Source: Bog-473 sp963701955
GTDB lineage: Bacteria > Actinomycetota > Acidimicrobiia > Acidimicrobiales > RAAP-2
Assembly: GCA_963701955.1 (NCBI GenBank)
Contig: OY969694.1
Location: 868,001 to 932,000 of the forward strand
Direction: 5' to 3'
Length of the DNA: 64,000 nt
Positions within the stretch are counted from its first letter, which is position 1, and each line of letters opens with the position of its first letter. Positions 26,199 to 33,876 of this stretch are shown piece after piece. Position numbers and translations under genes: made by a program. Below the pieces are notes generated by a model. That model did not search any database and had not been told where the DNA came from. It saw nothing but the letters and a program-made list of their open reading frames with translations.

Positions 26199-26204
26199 AA
26201 CTTA
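26199..26204 (-). promoter_or_regulatory. -10 box upstream of dnaE
   Basis: Minus-strand TAAGTT, with TGT just before it, 23 nt before GTG 26175. With the strong AAAGGAGG between, dnaE would have a very short but not leaderless 5' UTR. The ATG at 26199 lies inside the box and is not used as start here. Confidence 0.4.
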
Positions 26205-26229
26205 CACGGATGTGATTCCCTGGAGCCCG

Positions 26230-26255
26230 AAAATGTAGCCCGCCCGGTGCCGGGC
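26230..26255 (-). terminator. Possible terminator after bpa
   Basis: Stem GCCCGG-CA-CCGGGC followed on the minus strand by GGGCTACATTTT. The stem is good, the T-run is short and offset, so this is a weak call. Confidence 0.35.
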
Positions 26256-26323
26256 CGAATCGGGGAGGCGGCCCGGCCGCGTCCGGCGGACAACCCCGCC
26301 GGCGCGACTCGGGGTCATGGTGT

Positions 26324-26851
26324 TCAGAGGTAGGCCCCCGTCCGCCCCGACTCCCCCGCCTGGGGGAGGCTGCGCTGGCGCATCTCCTCGAGCTGGGCTC
26401 GTGCCGCCATCTGTTGTGACATCAGGGTGGCCTGGATCCCGTGGAACAACCCTTCGAGCCATCCCACCAACTGCGCCTGGGCGATTCGCAGCTCGGCCTC
26501 GCTCGGCGCGTCGGTGTCGAAGGGCGGAGCCATGCGCTCCAGCTCGGCCACCAGGTCAGGCGACAACCCCTCGACGAGGTCGTGGATCGACTGCTCGTAG
26601 ATCTCCCGCAGCCGCACACGGCTCCGCTCGTCGAGCGGCGCCGCCCGCACCTCGTCGAGCAGGGATTTGACCATCGAGCCGATGCGCAGGACCTTCGCGG
26701 GCTCACGCACCGATTCGGTCGACCGCTCCTCCTCCTCGCTGGACCGGCTTCCGTCCCTTCCGGGACCCTCGAGGACCTCGTCGGGTGAGATCGCCCCGCC
26801 GGTCCCGGGGAGGAGCTCCCCGCTGTCGCTCGTATCGCTCATGTCGCTCAC
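26324..26851 (-). CDS. bpa: Bacterial proteasome activator (Bpa/PafE family)
   Basis: 175 residues, very close in length to mycobacterial Bpa (174). The core VREPAKVLRIGSMVKSLLDEVRAAPLDE, IAQAQLVGWLEGLFHGIQATL and QQMAARAQLEEMRQ is diagnostic. The family forms a ring that opens the 20S proteasome gate without ATP; the C-terminal GQYL-type anchor is here TGAYL, keeping the penultimate Tyr. An acidic, disordered N terminus (SEEEERSTE) precedes the helical bundle. GTG 26851 is chosen because GGAAGG lies 4 nt upstream. Implies prcBA elsewhere in the genome; they are not in this window. Confidence 0.92.
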   Translation of the reverse strand: MSDMSDTSDSGELLPGTGGAISPDEVLEGPGRDGSRSSEEEERSTESVREPAKVLRIGSMVKSLLDEVRAAPLDERSRVRLREIYEQSIHDLVEGLSPDLVAELERMAPPFDTDAPSEAELRIAQAQLVGWLEGLFHGIQATLMSQQMAARAQLEEMRQRSLPQAGESGRTGAYL

Positions 26852-26948
26852 TTCGCCTTCCGTCCGAGCACGTCCGGCGCCGCCCGCGGCGGCGCTCCCT
26901 CTCCCTGCATCCGATCTTGCCACCGCCGGGTCACCCCACGTGTCGGTG

Positions 26949-28175
26949 TCACCCGGCGCGCCACGCGATGAGGGGGACCAGCATCTCGGCCGGGGTGAGC
27001 GACCCGTGCCGGGCCCGGAGTCGGAGCTCGCCGGTGTCGGCTGGGTCCAGAAAGGCCGTGGGCGCGTGGGGGACGAGGACCACGTCGCCCAGACGGGCCG
27101 CCACGGCGGCGGAGGGGATCCCGCCGAGCCAGCCCTCGTCGATCACCTGGTCCTTGGTCCGCACCCAGGCCACGTTGCCGTGCAGGGACGCGGCCATCTC
27201 GGCCACGTCCCTGGCTGCGCCGGGGTGGACGTGGAGCCAGCGGAAGCGGCCCTCCCCGCTCAGGAGCGTGACCGCCTCCATGATCTCGGGCCCGAGCACC
27301 TCGACCGACCCACCCACGTCGACCTGGCCGTGGTCGGCCGTGACCACCAGCGCGGCGCCGGGTGGCAACGCGTCGAGCACGTCCCCCACCAGGCGGTCCG
27401 TCGCCCGCAACTCGTCGTCATAATGCTGGCCCAGCCCCTGCGCATGGGCCACCCTGTCGATCCCCTCGTAGTACGCGTACACGAAGGGCGCCCCGGCCCC
27501 GGCCAGAGCCCGCACAGTGGTCGCCAAGCCGGCCGGCGTCTGCCAGCGATGCAGCTCGGCGGCGCCCAGATGCGCCGCGGTGAATCCCGTCGGGCCGTAG
27601 TCGGCACGCGTGACCACCGGAACCGGCGCTGGGAGGCCCGGGAACGGGAGGCAGGGCTGGAACTCAGAAGCTCGGACGTCCATGCGGACGTCGACACCCC
27701 GGCGGGACCATTGCAGGACGTTCATGACCTCGCCGCCCTGGGCCACTCGATAGCCGACGACACCGTGCTCGGCCGGCGCCCGGCCGGTGGCCAGGCTCGT
27801 GAGGGCACACGCCGTCGTGCTGGGGACGACCGTCGTCAGCGTGCACGCGGATCCCCCGCTCAACACCGGCGCCAACCCCGACCGCTCCCGGAGCTGCTCG
27901 GCCCCGAGGCCATCGAGCACCAGCAGGACGATCTGACCGGCCCCGGCCACCTCGTCGGGGAACCACGACGGGAGGGGCGCCCGTCCGGGCTCGCGCACCT
28001 GCGCGGCGAGTGTGGGCACGACGTGGTGCAGGCAGGGACCTTCCCAGTCGGGCAAGACCGGGGTCGCCTCAGGTGTGGCGGGTGTCGTCTCGGGCAAGTC
28101 GGATATCACCTCCTGCAGGACCGGCGTCACCTCGGGCGCCGCCGGGATCGCTCTGGCCAGCACCTCGTCAGTCAC
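26949..28175 (-). CDS. Alkaline phosphatase superfamily protein (type I phosphodiesterase/nucleotide pyrophosphatase-like)
   Basis: 408 residues from GTG 28175. Metal and nucleophile landmarks of the superfamily are present: IVLLVLDGLG (metal Asp), TTVVPSTTACALTSLATG (nucleophile Thr/Ser), AEHGVVGYR, YAYYEGIDRVAHAQG (Asp and His) and VVTADHGQVDVG (Asp-His), with a late His in RARHGSLTPAEM. Cytosolic in appearance. The start is set at 28175 because TAGGGT lies 8 nt upstream; the open frame extends to 28253 but that would overlap the divergent Rrf2 gene. Substrate unknown. Confidence 0.86.
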   Translation of the reverse strand: MTDEVLARAIPAAPEVTPVLQEVISDLPETTPATPEATPVLPDWEGPCLHHVVPTLAAQVREPGRAPLPSWFPDEVAGAGQIVLLVLDGLGAEQLRERSGLAPVLSGGSACTLTTVVPSTTACALTSLATGRAPAEHGVVGYRVAQGGEVMNVLQWSRRGVDVRMDVRASEFQPCLPFPGLPAPVPVVTRADYGPTGFTAAHLGAAELHRWQTPAGLATTVRALAGAGAPFVYAYYEGIDRVAHAQGLGQHYDDELRATDRLVGDVLDALPPGAALVVTADHGQVDVGGSVEVLGPEIMEAVTLLSGEGRFRWLHVHPGAARDVAEMAASLHGNVAWVRTKDQVIDEGWLGGIPSAAVAARLGDVVLVPHAPTAFLDPADTGELRLRARHGSLTPAEMLVPLIAWRAG

Positions 28176-28183
28176 GAAGGGAC

Positions 28184-28189
28184 ACCCTA
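28184..28189 (-). promoter_or_regulatory. -10 box of leaderless phosphodiesterase-like gene
   Basis: TAGGGT, 8 nt, then GTG 28175. It lies 36 bp from the opposing TAGCAT box of the Rrf2 gene, so a regulator binding the gap could control both. Confidence 0.5.
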
Positions 28190-28225
28190 CGACCAGCACA
28201 CCCCGGGTCGGGACCTGGCGGCCGG

Positions 28226-28231
28226 TAGCAT
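28226..28231 (+). promoter_or_regulatory. -10 box of leaderless Rrf2 gene
   Basis: TAGCAT, 8 nt, then GTG 28240. Confidence 0.55.
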
Positions 28232-28239
28232 CCCTCTTC

Positions 28240-28674
28240 GTGAGGGTCTCCACGCGCGGTGACTACGCCAGCAGGGCATTGCTGTCTCTCGCGCTCCACG
28301 GCGCCGAGACGCCCACCTCGGTGCGGGACATCGCCGAGCGGACCGGACTGCCCCAGCCCTACCTCGAACAGATCCTGCTCGCCCTCAAGGGAGCCGGTCT
28401 CGTGCGCTCCAAGCGGGGCGTGGGCGGCGGGTACGTGCTGGCGCGCCCGCCCCGGGAGATCTCGCTGGCGCAGATCGTCTCCGCGGTCGATGGACCGATC
28501 GCCGCCGGCGACTTCGGCGAGCCCCACGCGGACGGCGCCTGCGATCACGAGGGCCAGTGCGTGCTTCTCGCCGTCTGGGCCGACGTCGGCGAGACCATCC
28601 GCATGCACCTGCAGTCCTACAGCCTGGCGGACATGGTCGACCGGGCTCGGGGCAACGTGGCCGCGCCGGTCTGA
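28240..28674 (+). CDS. Rrf2-family transcriptional regulator
   Basis: 144-residue winged-helix regulator. STRGDYASRALLSLALHG, VRDIAERTGLPQPYLEQILLALKGAGLVRSKRGVGGGYVLARPP is the classic Rrf2 DNA-binding domain, followed by the dimer helix. Family members such as IscR and NsrR bind a Fe-S cluster through three cysteines; here only two are present (CDHEGQC), and the place of the third holds Trp (VLLAVWADV), so it may be a cluster-free or two-Cys sensor. It is divergent from the phosphodiesterase-like gene and no isc/suf genes are adjacent. Start GTG 28240 is leaderless-type. Confidence 0.92.
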   Translation: MRVSTRGDYASRALLSLALHGAETPTSVRDIAERTGLPQPYLEQILLALKGAGLVRSKRGVGGGYVLARPPREISLAQIVSAVDGPIAAGDFGEPHADGACDHEGQCVLLAVWADVGETIRMHLQSYSLADMVDRARGNVAAPV

Positions 28675-28741
28675 CCCGTCCTTCCTCCCGACGTTCCGGT
28701 GGTTGACGTCCGGGCGCGGTCCCTGCCCCGAGGACCGTTGT

Positions 28742-29323
28742 TCACGGCCTGACCGAGCAACGGTTCCACCGCTCGACGACTGGTCGGTCGAGATCCCAGC
28801 CCAACACCGAGACGGACCCGGTGTCGAGACGGAACAGGCGTCCCGCGACCGGCGGCAGGCCCAACCAGCGCGCCGCCACCACCCGCAACAGGTGCCCGTG
28901 GGCGACGCACAGGGTGTCCCCGTCTGCCTGCCGCGCCCGCTCCACCACCCGATCGACGCGGCGGCCCACGTCCGCGCACCGCTCACCCTCGGGAACCCCG
29001 TCGTTCCACAGTGTCCATCCGGGGCGCTCGGCCCGTATCTGGGCCGTGGTCAGCCCTTCGTAGGCGCCGTAGTCCCACTCCATGAGGTCAGGGTCCGGTG
29101 CTCCGTCGTACCCTGCCAGGGCACAGGTCTCGGCGGCACGGCGCAGAGGGCTCGTCAGCACCTGCCTGATGGTGACCAGCCCGTCGGACTCGAGGATCTC
29201 GCGGATGGCCCTGGCCTGGTCCCGACCCTTCTCGGTCAGGGGGACGTCGGTTCGTCCGGTGTGGCGCCCGGACAGGGACCACTCGGTGGCTCCGTGCCGC
29301 ACGAGCACCATCCGGGGGGCCAT
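28742..29323 (-). CDS. Histidine phosphatase family protein
   Basis: 193 residues with the RHG signature VLVRHGATEWSLSGRHTGRTDVPLTEKG at the N terminus (phospho-acceptor His), LTSPLRRAAETC, the EWDYGAYEGLT acidic segment and the second His in CVAHGHLLRVVAARWLG. Typical of cofactor-dependent phosphoglycerate mutase-like phosphatases acting on small phosphorylated metabolites; substrate not deducible. ATG 29323 is used; the frame runs open to 29446 but that part has no family similarity. It is convergent with the Rrf2 gene, 67 bp apart. Confidence 0.9.
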   Translation of the reverse strand: MAPRMVLVRHGATEWSLSGRHTGRTDVPLTEKGRDQARAIREILESDGLVTIRQVLTSPLRRAAETCALAGYDGAPDPDLMEWDYGAYEGLTTAQIRAERPGWTLWNDGVPEGERCADVGRRVDRVVERARQADGDTLCVAHGHLLRVVAARWLGLPPVAGRLFRLDTGSVSVLGWDLDRPVVERWNRCSVRP

Positions 29324-29492
29324 GCGCCGTAGACCACCACGGTCGGTCCACCGTGTGCAATTCGCGGTTGGCCGGGACCGGCGCAATTCTCGGCGGTTGC
29401 TCCAGGCCAAGAGGCCGTCATCCGCCCTGGTCCGCAGTGCGAACACCCTCCTGGAATGATCCCGGGGTCAGTCCTGTTGTACCCGTCAGAAC

Positions 29493-29513
29493 CATCCCGG
29501 CTCACCCGGGATG
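29493..29513 (+). promoter_or_regulatory. Perfect 8-bp inverted repeat upstream of the sigma factor gene
   Basis: CATCCCGG-N5-CCGGGATG, 39 bp before ATG 29553. It may be an operator or a hairpin in the leader. There is no T-run, so termination is less likely. The surrounding 229 bp (29324-29552) hold no gene that I can support. Confidence 0.4.
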
Positions 29514-29552
29514 CGTACGACCGAGAGTGAGCGAACAGCGTCTGGAGCGAAC

Positions 29553-30389
29553 ATGAAGAGCGCGGTGAGCACGTCGGACACGTTGGGCCTGATGCTGCGT
29601 GACCTCGACCAGTTCCCCATGCCCGACCACGAGCAGCAGATCGAGCTGGCCAAGAGGGTGGTCGCGGGCGACGATGTCGCGCGCAAGCAGATGGTGGCGG
29701 CCAACCTGCGGCTGGTCGTGCACTGGGCCAGGCGGTATCAAGACCGGGGTGTCGACATGGCCGACCTGGTGCAGGAAGGCACTTTCGGGTTGATGCGCGC
29801 CGTCGACAAGTTCGACTGGGAGCGCGGCTTTCGATTCTCGACCTACGCCACGTGGTGGATCCGCCAGGCGCTCCAGCGTGCCGTGCAGCAGCACGGACGC
29901 ACCATCCGCATCCCGCTCGAGGTCGGAGAGCAGATCCAGCGCCTCGAGCTGACCAAGTCGGAGCTGGCCAGCACCCTGGGCCGCGCGCCCACCGATGAGG
30001 AGCTCACCGAGGCCACCGGGTTGAGTGCCGACGAGCGCGCCTCTCTCGAGGACGTCGCCAGGGTCACGGCTTCGCTCGACCAGCCCGCCGCCCTCGAGTC
30101 GTCCACGACCCTGGGTGAGCTGGTCGCGCCCGACGAGACGGACCTCGCGGGTGACGTCGAAGAGACCATGGTCTACGAGCAGGTCAGGGCCGCCGTCGAG
30201 CGCCTCCCAGGCCTCCAGCGCGACGTGCTGCGACTCCGCTTCGGATTCGGCGGCGATTCGCCGGCGTCGCTCCAGTCCACCGCCGAGCGTCTCGGTGTCG
30301 GCGTACGTCGTGTCCGGCGGGCCGAGGAGGAGGCCCTGGCCGCGCTCTCCTTCGACGCCGACATGCTCGGGGTGCACGTGGCGGCCTGA
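29553..30389 (+). CDS. RNA polymerase sigma-70 family factor (primary-like, group 2)
   Basis: 278 residues. Region 1.2 is DTLGLMLRDLDQFPMPDHEQQIELAKRVV; region 2 shows AANLRLVVHWARRYQDRGVDMADLVQEGTFGLMRAVDKFDWERGFRFSTYATWWIRQAL, with the aromatic residues for -10 melting; region 3 follows (RTIRIPLEVGEQIQRLE), and region 4 has LPGLQRDVLRLRFGFGG and a helix-turn-helix. It lacks the long region 1.1 of RpoD, so it is a group 2 or general stress-type factor, comparable to HrdB/SigB-like paralogues. ATG 29553 follows GGAG at 5 nt; ATG 29511 lies in an inverted repeat and is less likely. No anti-sigma gene is adjacent. Confidence 0.92.
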   Translation: MKSAVSTSDTLGLMLRDLDQFPMPDHEQQIELAKRVVAGDDVARKQMVAANLRLVVHWARRYQDRGVDMADLVQEGTFGLMRAVDKFDWERGFRFSTYATWWIRQALQRAVQQHGRTIRIPLEVGEQIQRLELTKSELASTLGRAPTDEELTEATGLSADERASLEDVARVTASLDQPAALESSTTLGELVAPDETDLAGDVEETMVYEQVRAAVERLPGLQRDVLRLRFGFGGDSPASLQSTAERLGVGVRRVRRAEEEALAALSFDADMLGVHVAA

Positions 30390-31337
30390 TCAGGATCGAG
30401 ACCGCTCCAGATACGTCGTCAGGTCCTCCGGCAACGCCGAGGAGAACTCCACCCGGGTTCCCGAGCCAGGGTGCACGAAGGCCAGTGTGCCGGCGTGCAG
30501 GAAGAAACGGCCTGACCCCAGCTCCCTGTCGGGCACCCCGTACCGGGCATCGCCCACCACGGGGTGCCCGATGGCGGCCATGTGGACCCGGATCTGGTGG
30601 GTCCGCCCGGTCTGGAGGGCGAGAGCCACCAACGTCGAGCTCTCCATGCGTTCGAGCACCGTGTAGGACGTCCGTGCCGGTTTGCCCCCCGCCGTGACCG
30701 CCATCTTGGTCGGCGTCCTCGCCGAACGGCCGATCGGCGCCTCCACCTCCCCCCGGTCGTCGGCCAGCGTGCCCGTCACCAGGGCCACGTAGCGACGCTC
30801 CATCGTCCGGGTGGCCAGCTGGTCGACCAGTGACCCGTAGGCCGCCGCGGTGCGGGCCACGACCATGAGGCCCGAGGTCCCCTTGTCCAGACGGTGCACG
30901 ATTCCCGGGCGCTCCGGTGGAAAGACACCGGCCTCGACGAGCTCACCGAGCTCGGGAAACGAGGCCAGCAAGCCACCGACCAGCGTGCCGCGGACATGAC
31001 CCGCACCGGGATGCACCACGAGCCCTGCGGGCTTGTCCACCACGGCCACCTGGTCGTCGGCGTGGACCACGGCGAAGCGCACCTCGGGCTCCGCGGCCAC
31101 CAGCGGATCGTCCGGATCGGGCAGCAGGACCGTGAGCTGGGCACCCTCAGGGAGCCCGGTGCGACCCGCCGGTACGGGAACCCCGTCGACGAGGACCCGC
31201 CCCGCCGCCACCAGCTCGGAGGCCACCGAGCGAGAGACGTTGGCCATCATGGCCACCGCCCGGTCGACCCGCATCCCGACCAGCAACGCCGGCACCTCGG
31301 TGATGACGACGGCTCCCCCGTCACCCGGCGTGCCCAT
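30390..31337 (-). CDS. rluD: RluD-type 23S rRNA pseudouridine synthase
   Basis: 315 residues: an N-terminal S4 domain (VDRAVAMMANVSRSVASELVAAGRVLVDG) and the RluA/RluD catalytic domain with the catalytic Asp in PGIVHRLDKGTSGLMVVA, plus ALQTGRTHQIRVHMAAIGHPVVGD. Modifies uridines of 23S rRNA. It directly follows lspA with a 17-bp overlap, the common lspA-rluD order, and its stop abuts the stop of the sigma factor gene on the other strand. Confidence 0.95.
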   Translation of the reverse strand: MGTPGDGGAVVITEVPALLVGMRVDRAVAMMANVSRSVASELVAAGRVLVDGVPVPAGRTGLPEGAQLTVLLPDPDDPLVAAEPEVRFAVVHADDQVAVVDKPAGLVVHPGAGHVRGTLVGGLLASFPELGELVEAGVFPPERPGIVHRLDKGTSGLMVVARTAAAYGSLVDQLATRTMERRYVALVTGTLADDRGEVEAPIGRSARTPTKMAVTAGGKPARTSYTVLERMESSTLVALALQTGRTHQIRVHMAAIGHPVVGDARYGVPDRELGSGRFFLHAGTLAFVHPGSGTRVEFSSALPEDLTTYLERSRS

Positions 31338-31815
31338 GGCGTCTCTCCCTTCCTCCGAGCATCAGAGCGACGATCACGATCACCACGCCCACGGTGACAC
31401 TGGCATCGGCCAGGTTGAAGGTGGGCCAGTAGTCCAATGTCACGAAGTCGGGCACCTGGCCACCGTGGCCGCCGACGATCCGCTCGCTGAGGTTGCCCAC
31501 GGCCCCGCCCAGGACGAGGCCCGCGCCCACGGCGATCGGCAGGGTCCGGACCCGGGCAACCAGGACGGCCAGGATGGCCACCCCGACGCACAGCAGAGCC
31601 GTCACCAGCCAGGCCCGACCGCTGAAGAGGCTGAAGGCGAAGCCCGAGTTGTAGGTCAAGGCCAGGCCGAAGGGCCCCCAGACGTGGCGCACCGCTTCCA
31701 GATGGTCCACCGCGACCGCCGTGGTCACCCGATCGAGCACCACGACCACAGCGGCGATGGCGAAGGCCAGCACCCCGGGCCGGGTCAGCGCCGCGACAGA
31801 CCCCCGGACTTGCAC
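31321..31815 (-). CDS. lspA: Prolipoprotein signal peptidase
   Basis: Integral membrane aspartyl protease removing signal peptides of lipoproteins such as the one at 8885-9400. Four hydrophobic helices. Both catalytic aspartates are present: VPDFV and FNLADASV. Also seen are YNSGFAFSLF and GGAVGNLSERI, where the usual GNLxDR is GNLSER. The frame stays open to 31887, but that would overlap 100 bp of the zinc-finger gene; GTG 31815 gives a normal length (164 residues) and is my estimate. The exact start is uncertain; GTG 31809 is also possible. Confidence 0.92.
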   Translation of the reverse strand: MQVRGSVAALTRPGVLAFAIAAVVVVLDRVTTAVAVDHLEAVRHVWGPFGLALTYNSGFAFSLFSGRAWLVTALLCVGVAILAVLVARVRTLPIAVGAGLVLGGAVGNLSERIVGGHGGQVPDFVTLDYWPTFNLADASVTVGVVIVIVALMLGGRERRHGHAG

Positions 31816-32636
31816 GCGACGCACAGGCGGGCGTACGGCAACGCCCGCAACCGGGGCTTGGGGATCGGCTGGAAGCACCGCTCGCACGAGCCGTAGGACT
31901 TGTCGGCAATCCGCGCCATCGCATCGTCGATCTCCTCGACCGCCAACGTGGCCTGCCCCGACAGTGCGAGGTTGCGCTCCCGGTCCACCGTCACGGTCCC
32001 GCCCTCGCCCGACTCTTCGTCGAACTGCACGTCACCGGGCTCACGTTCGAGTGCCAACGAGTCGGCCTCGGCCCGCAGAGAGGTCGCCTGCTCCTGGTAG
32101 ATGGCCCGATCGGCCTGGAGGAGGTCTCGCACCTCATCGAGGAACTTGGCGTCCTTGGCGTAGGGTCCCGTCTTCGGACGGACCGCCGGGGTCGCCTTGG
32201 CCCGGGGAGCGAACCCCGAGGGCCGTGCGGCGGCGCCGTTGTGCGACACCCGGGACTTGGCCGGCTTCGCCGCCGGCTTGGGCGCAGGCTTGGGCGCCGC
32301 CGGCTTGGGCGCGCTCTTGGCGGTGGTGCTGCTCGCCGCCCGGCCCGCGGCCGGAGCCTTCTTGGCGGCGGCCGGCCGTGCGGGTGCCTTCTTCGGGGTG
32401 GCAGTGGCGGCCTTCTTGGCCCCCGCGGCGGCGGATGTCTTCTTCGCGACGCCGGCCTTGACGGCCGGAGCAGGCTTCTTGGTGGCGGTGGCTGCCTTCT
32501 TCACGACGGTGATTGCCTTCTTCTTGGGGGCGACAGGCTTCTTGGGAGCGACGGGGCGCTTGGCACCAACCCTCGTCGGGGCCTTCTTGTTCCCGGGCGC
32601 CGATCGCGCCGCAGTGCCCTTGCTCGCAGCGGCCAT
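31785..32636 (-). CDS. DksA/TraR-type C4 zinc-finger protein with histone H1-like N-terminal tail
   Basis: 283 residues in two distinct parts. Residues 1 to about 150 are low-complexity Lys/Ala/Pro with many AAKK, KKAP and PKPA blocks, like histone H1 or mycobacterial HupB tails. Residues about 155-283 form a DksA/TraR-like module: a helical region FLDEVRDLLQADRAIYQEQATSLRAEAD, LSGQATLAVEEIDDAMARIADKSYGSC and the four-cysteine finger CERC...CVAC. DksA-type proteins bind RNA polymerase through the secondary channel; the basic tail suggests added DNA or RNA binding (inference). Start ATG has a strong GAAGGAGG at about 5 nt. Likely co-transcribed with lspA and rluD. Confidence 0.88.
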   Translation of the reverse strand: MAAASKGTAARSAPGNKKAPTRVGAKRPVAPKKPVAPKKKAITVVKKAATATKKPAPAVKAGVAKKTSAAAGAKKAATATPKKAPARPAAAKKAPAAGRAASSTTAKSAPKPAAPKPAPKPAAKPAKSRVSHNGAAARPSGFAPRAKATPAVRPKTGPYAKDAKFLDEVRDLLQADRAIYQEQATSLRAEADSLALEREPGDVQFDEESGEGGTVTVDRERNLALSGQATLAVEEIDDAMARIADKSYGSCERCFQPIPKPRLRALPYARLCVACKSGGLSRR

Positions 32637-32759
32637 CGTTCCCTCCTTCGGACCGGCCGGCAGGTGGCCGGTGTTCCCCTACGACGACCTCGCACGGGGA
32701 GCGGGCGACGATAGCGGACCGTGATGGACGGGGGCAACATTCCCCCATCGCCATCGGAG

Positions 32760-33545
32760 TCAGACGGAGCCAGTCCCTCCCGAGAATCCCTGTCCCGACG
32801 TGCTCTGCAGGTTGAGCGTGGGCTGGCCGTCGTCGGCCTGGGGCAACGGGGCGGGAGCCGGAGGTGCCTGAACCGCCGCCACCGCCTTGGGCCTGACGCC
32901 CATCAGCGAGTTGGCGGGCTGGACGTTCTCCTCCACCCAGTTCAAGATGTCGGTGAGGGTGTTGCGGAGGCGGTTGCGCTCCGACTCGAGGTGGCGGGCC
33001 ATGCTCTCGACATCGGTGGCCAACTCGGTGCGTGTCGCCTCCAGGCGCGTCACCTCCTGGCGGAGCTTCTGATGCGTCTCCGCCTGCAGCTGGCTGGCCG
33101 TCGCCTCGGCGGTGGCAACGGTCGCTCGTGCCGTCTCCTCGGCCTGCGCGATCAGGGCGGCCGCTTCGGCTTCGCTCTCCCGCTTCGTCTGGTCCACGAA
33201 CTTCTGCGCGAGCAGGAGCGTGCGCTGCAGAGTCTCGTCGGACAGCGTGGCCGCGTCGGCTGCGGCGGTCGCCTCGACCGCCGTCGGTGAGGGTGCCGCC
33301 GTGGGTGCCGCTGCCGGCGGCGGTGGAACGGCCCGCTTCTCGCGCTCGAGCTGTGCGATGTGCTCGCTGGCCTGGCGCAGGCGCTCGTTGAGCTGTCGGA
33401 CGTGCTCCTGGAGTCCCTCGGCTTCCTGAGCTGCCTTGTCGAGGTACTCGTCGACCTCGTCGACGTTGTACCCCTTCAGCCCGAGACGAAACTCCACCGT
33501 ACGCAGCGTGTCGAGGACCGATGCGGGAACTTGGGTACTGTCCAT
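32760..33545 (-). CDS. divIVA: DivIVA-domain cell division/polar growth protein
   Basis: 261 residues. The N-terminal lipid-binding DivIVA motif is VEFRLGLKGYNVDEVDEYLDKA, followed by coiled coil (EGLQEHVRQLNERLRQASEHIAQLERE), a Pro/Ala-rich linker near residues 73-95, and a second long coiled coil (LLLAQKFVDQTKRESEAEAAALIAQAEE...). Corresponds to Wag31/DivIVA, which marks poles and septa in actinobacteria and directs peptidoglycan synthesis. ATG 33545 has TAGACT 8 nt upstream and is probably leaderless. Position next to yggT, sepF and ftsZ is the standard actinobacterial order. Confidence 0.95.
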   Translation of the reverse strand: MDSTQVPASVLDTLRTVEFRLGLKGYNVDEVDEYLDKAAQEAEGLQEHVRQLNERLRQASEHIAQLEREKRAVPPPPAAAPTAAPSPTAVEATAAADAATLSDETLQRTLLLAQKFVDQTKRESEAEAAALIAQAEETARATVATAEATASQLQAETHQKLRQEVTRLEATRTELATDVESMARHLESERNRLRNTLTDILNWVEENVQPANSLMGVRPKAVAAVQAPPAPAPLPQADDGQPTLNLQSTSGQGFSGGTGSV

Positions 33546-33553
33546 GGACTGCG

Positions 33554-33559
33554 AGTCTA
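33554..33559 (-). promoter_or_regulatory. -10 box of leaderless divIVA
   Basis: TAGACT, 8 nt, ATG 33545; identical hexamer to the boxes of the nfuA-like gene and the gene at 22497. Confidence 0.55.
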
Positions 33560-33585
33560 CCCCGGGCCCTTTCGGGAATTCGCCA

Positions 33586-33843
33586 TCAGTTCAGCAGCAC
33601 CGGGATCAGGACGAACTGGGCGATCAGAATGACGACGAGGAAGGAGAAGTCGAGGCCGCCCATCGGCCGGATGATGCGACGCACCGGCCGGAGCACCGGG
33701 TCGACCAGCTGGTGGAGCGCGTACTGGATCCGCGCCAGCGTCGTACCCGGCTGCACCCGGAACCAGCTCAAGATGGCGTAGGGGAACATGATCAGCCAGA
33801 TGTAGGCCTCGATCAACCACGCGAGAAGATGGAAGATGCTCAC
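33586..33843 (-). CDS. YggT family membrane protein
   Basis: 85 residues with two membrane helices (HLLAWLIEAYIWLIMFPYAILSW and FSFLVVILIAQFVLIPVLL) joined by the conserved cytosolic loop VDPVLRPVRRIIRPMGGLDFS. The family is found beside sepF and divIVA in many Gram-positive bacteria and linked to division or membrane homeostasis without a known activity. GTG 33843 has TACCCT 9 nt upstream. Confidence 0.93.
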   Translation of the reverse strand: MSIFHLLAWLIEAYIWLIMFPYAILSWFRVQPGTTLARIQYALHQLVDPVLRPVRRIIRPMGGLDFSFLVVILIAQFVLIPVLLN

Positions 33844-33852
33844 CGATGAGGG

Positions 33853-33858
33853 AGGGTA
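33853..33858 (-). promoter_or_regulatory. -10 box of leaderless yggT
   Basis: TACCCT, 9 nt, then GTG 33843, between sepF and yggT. Confidence 0.45.
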
Positions 33859-33876
33859 GCGGGCGTCTCGTCCGCG

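Noticed and set aside
24547..26238. 563-codon plus-strand open frame antisense to dnaE
   Set aside because: Shadow of dnaE; composition dominated by Val/Gly/His/Arg, no domain, no start signal.
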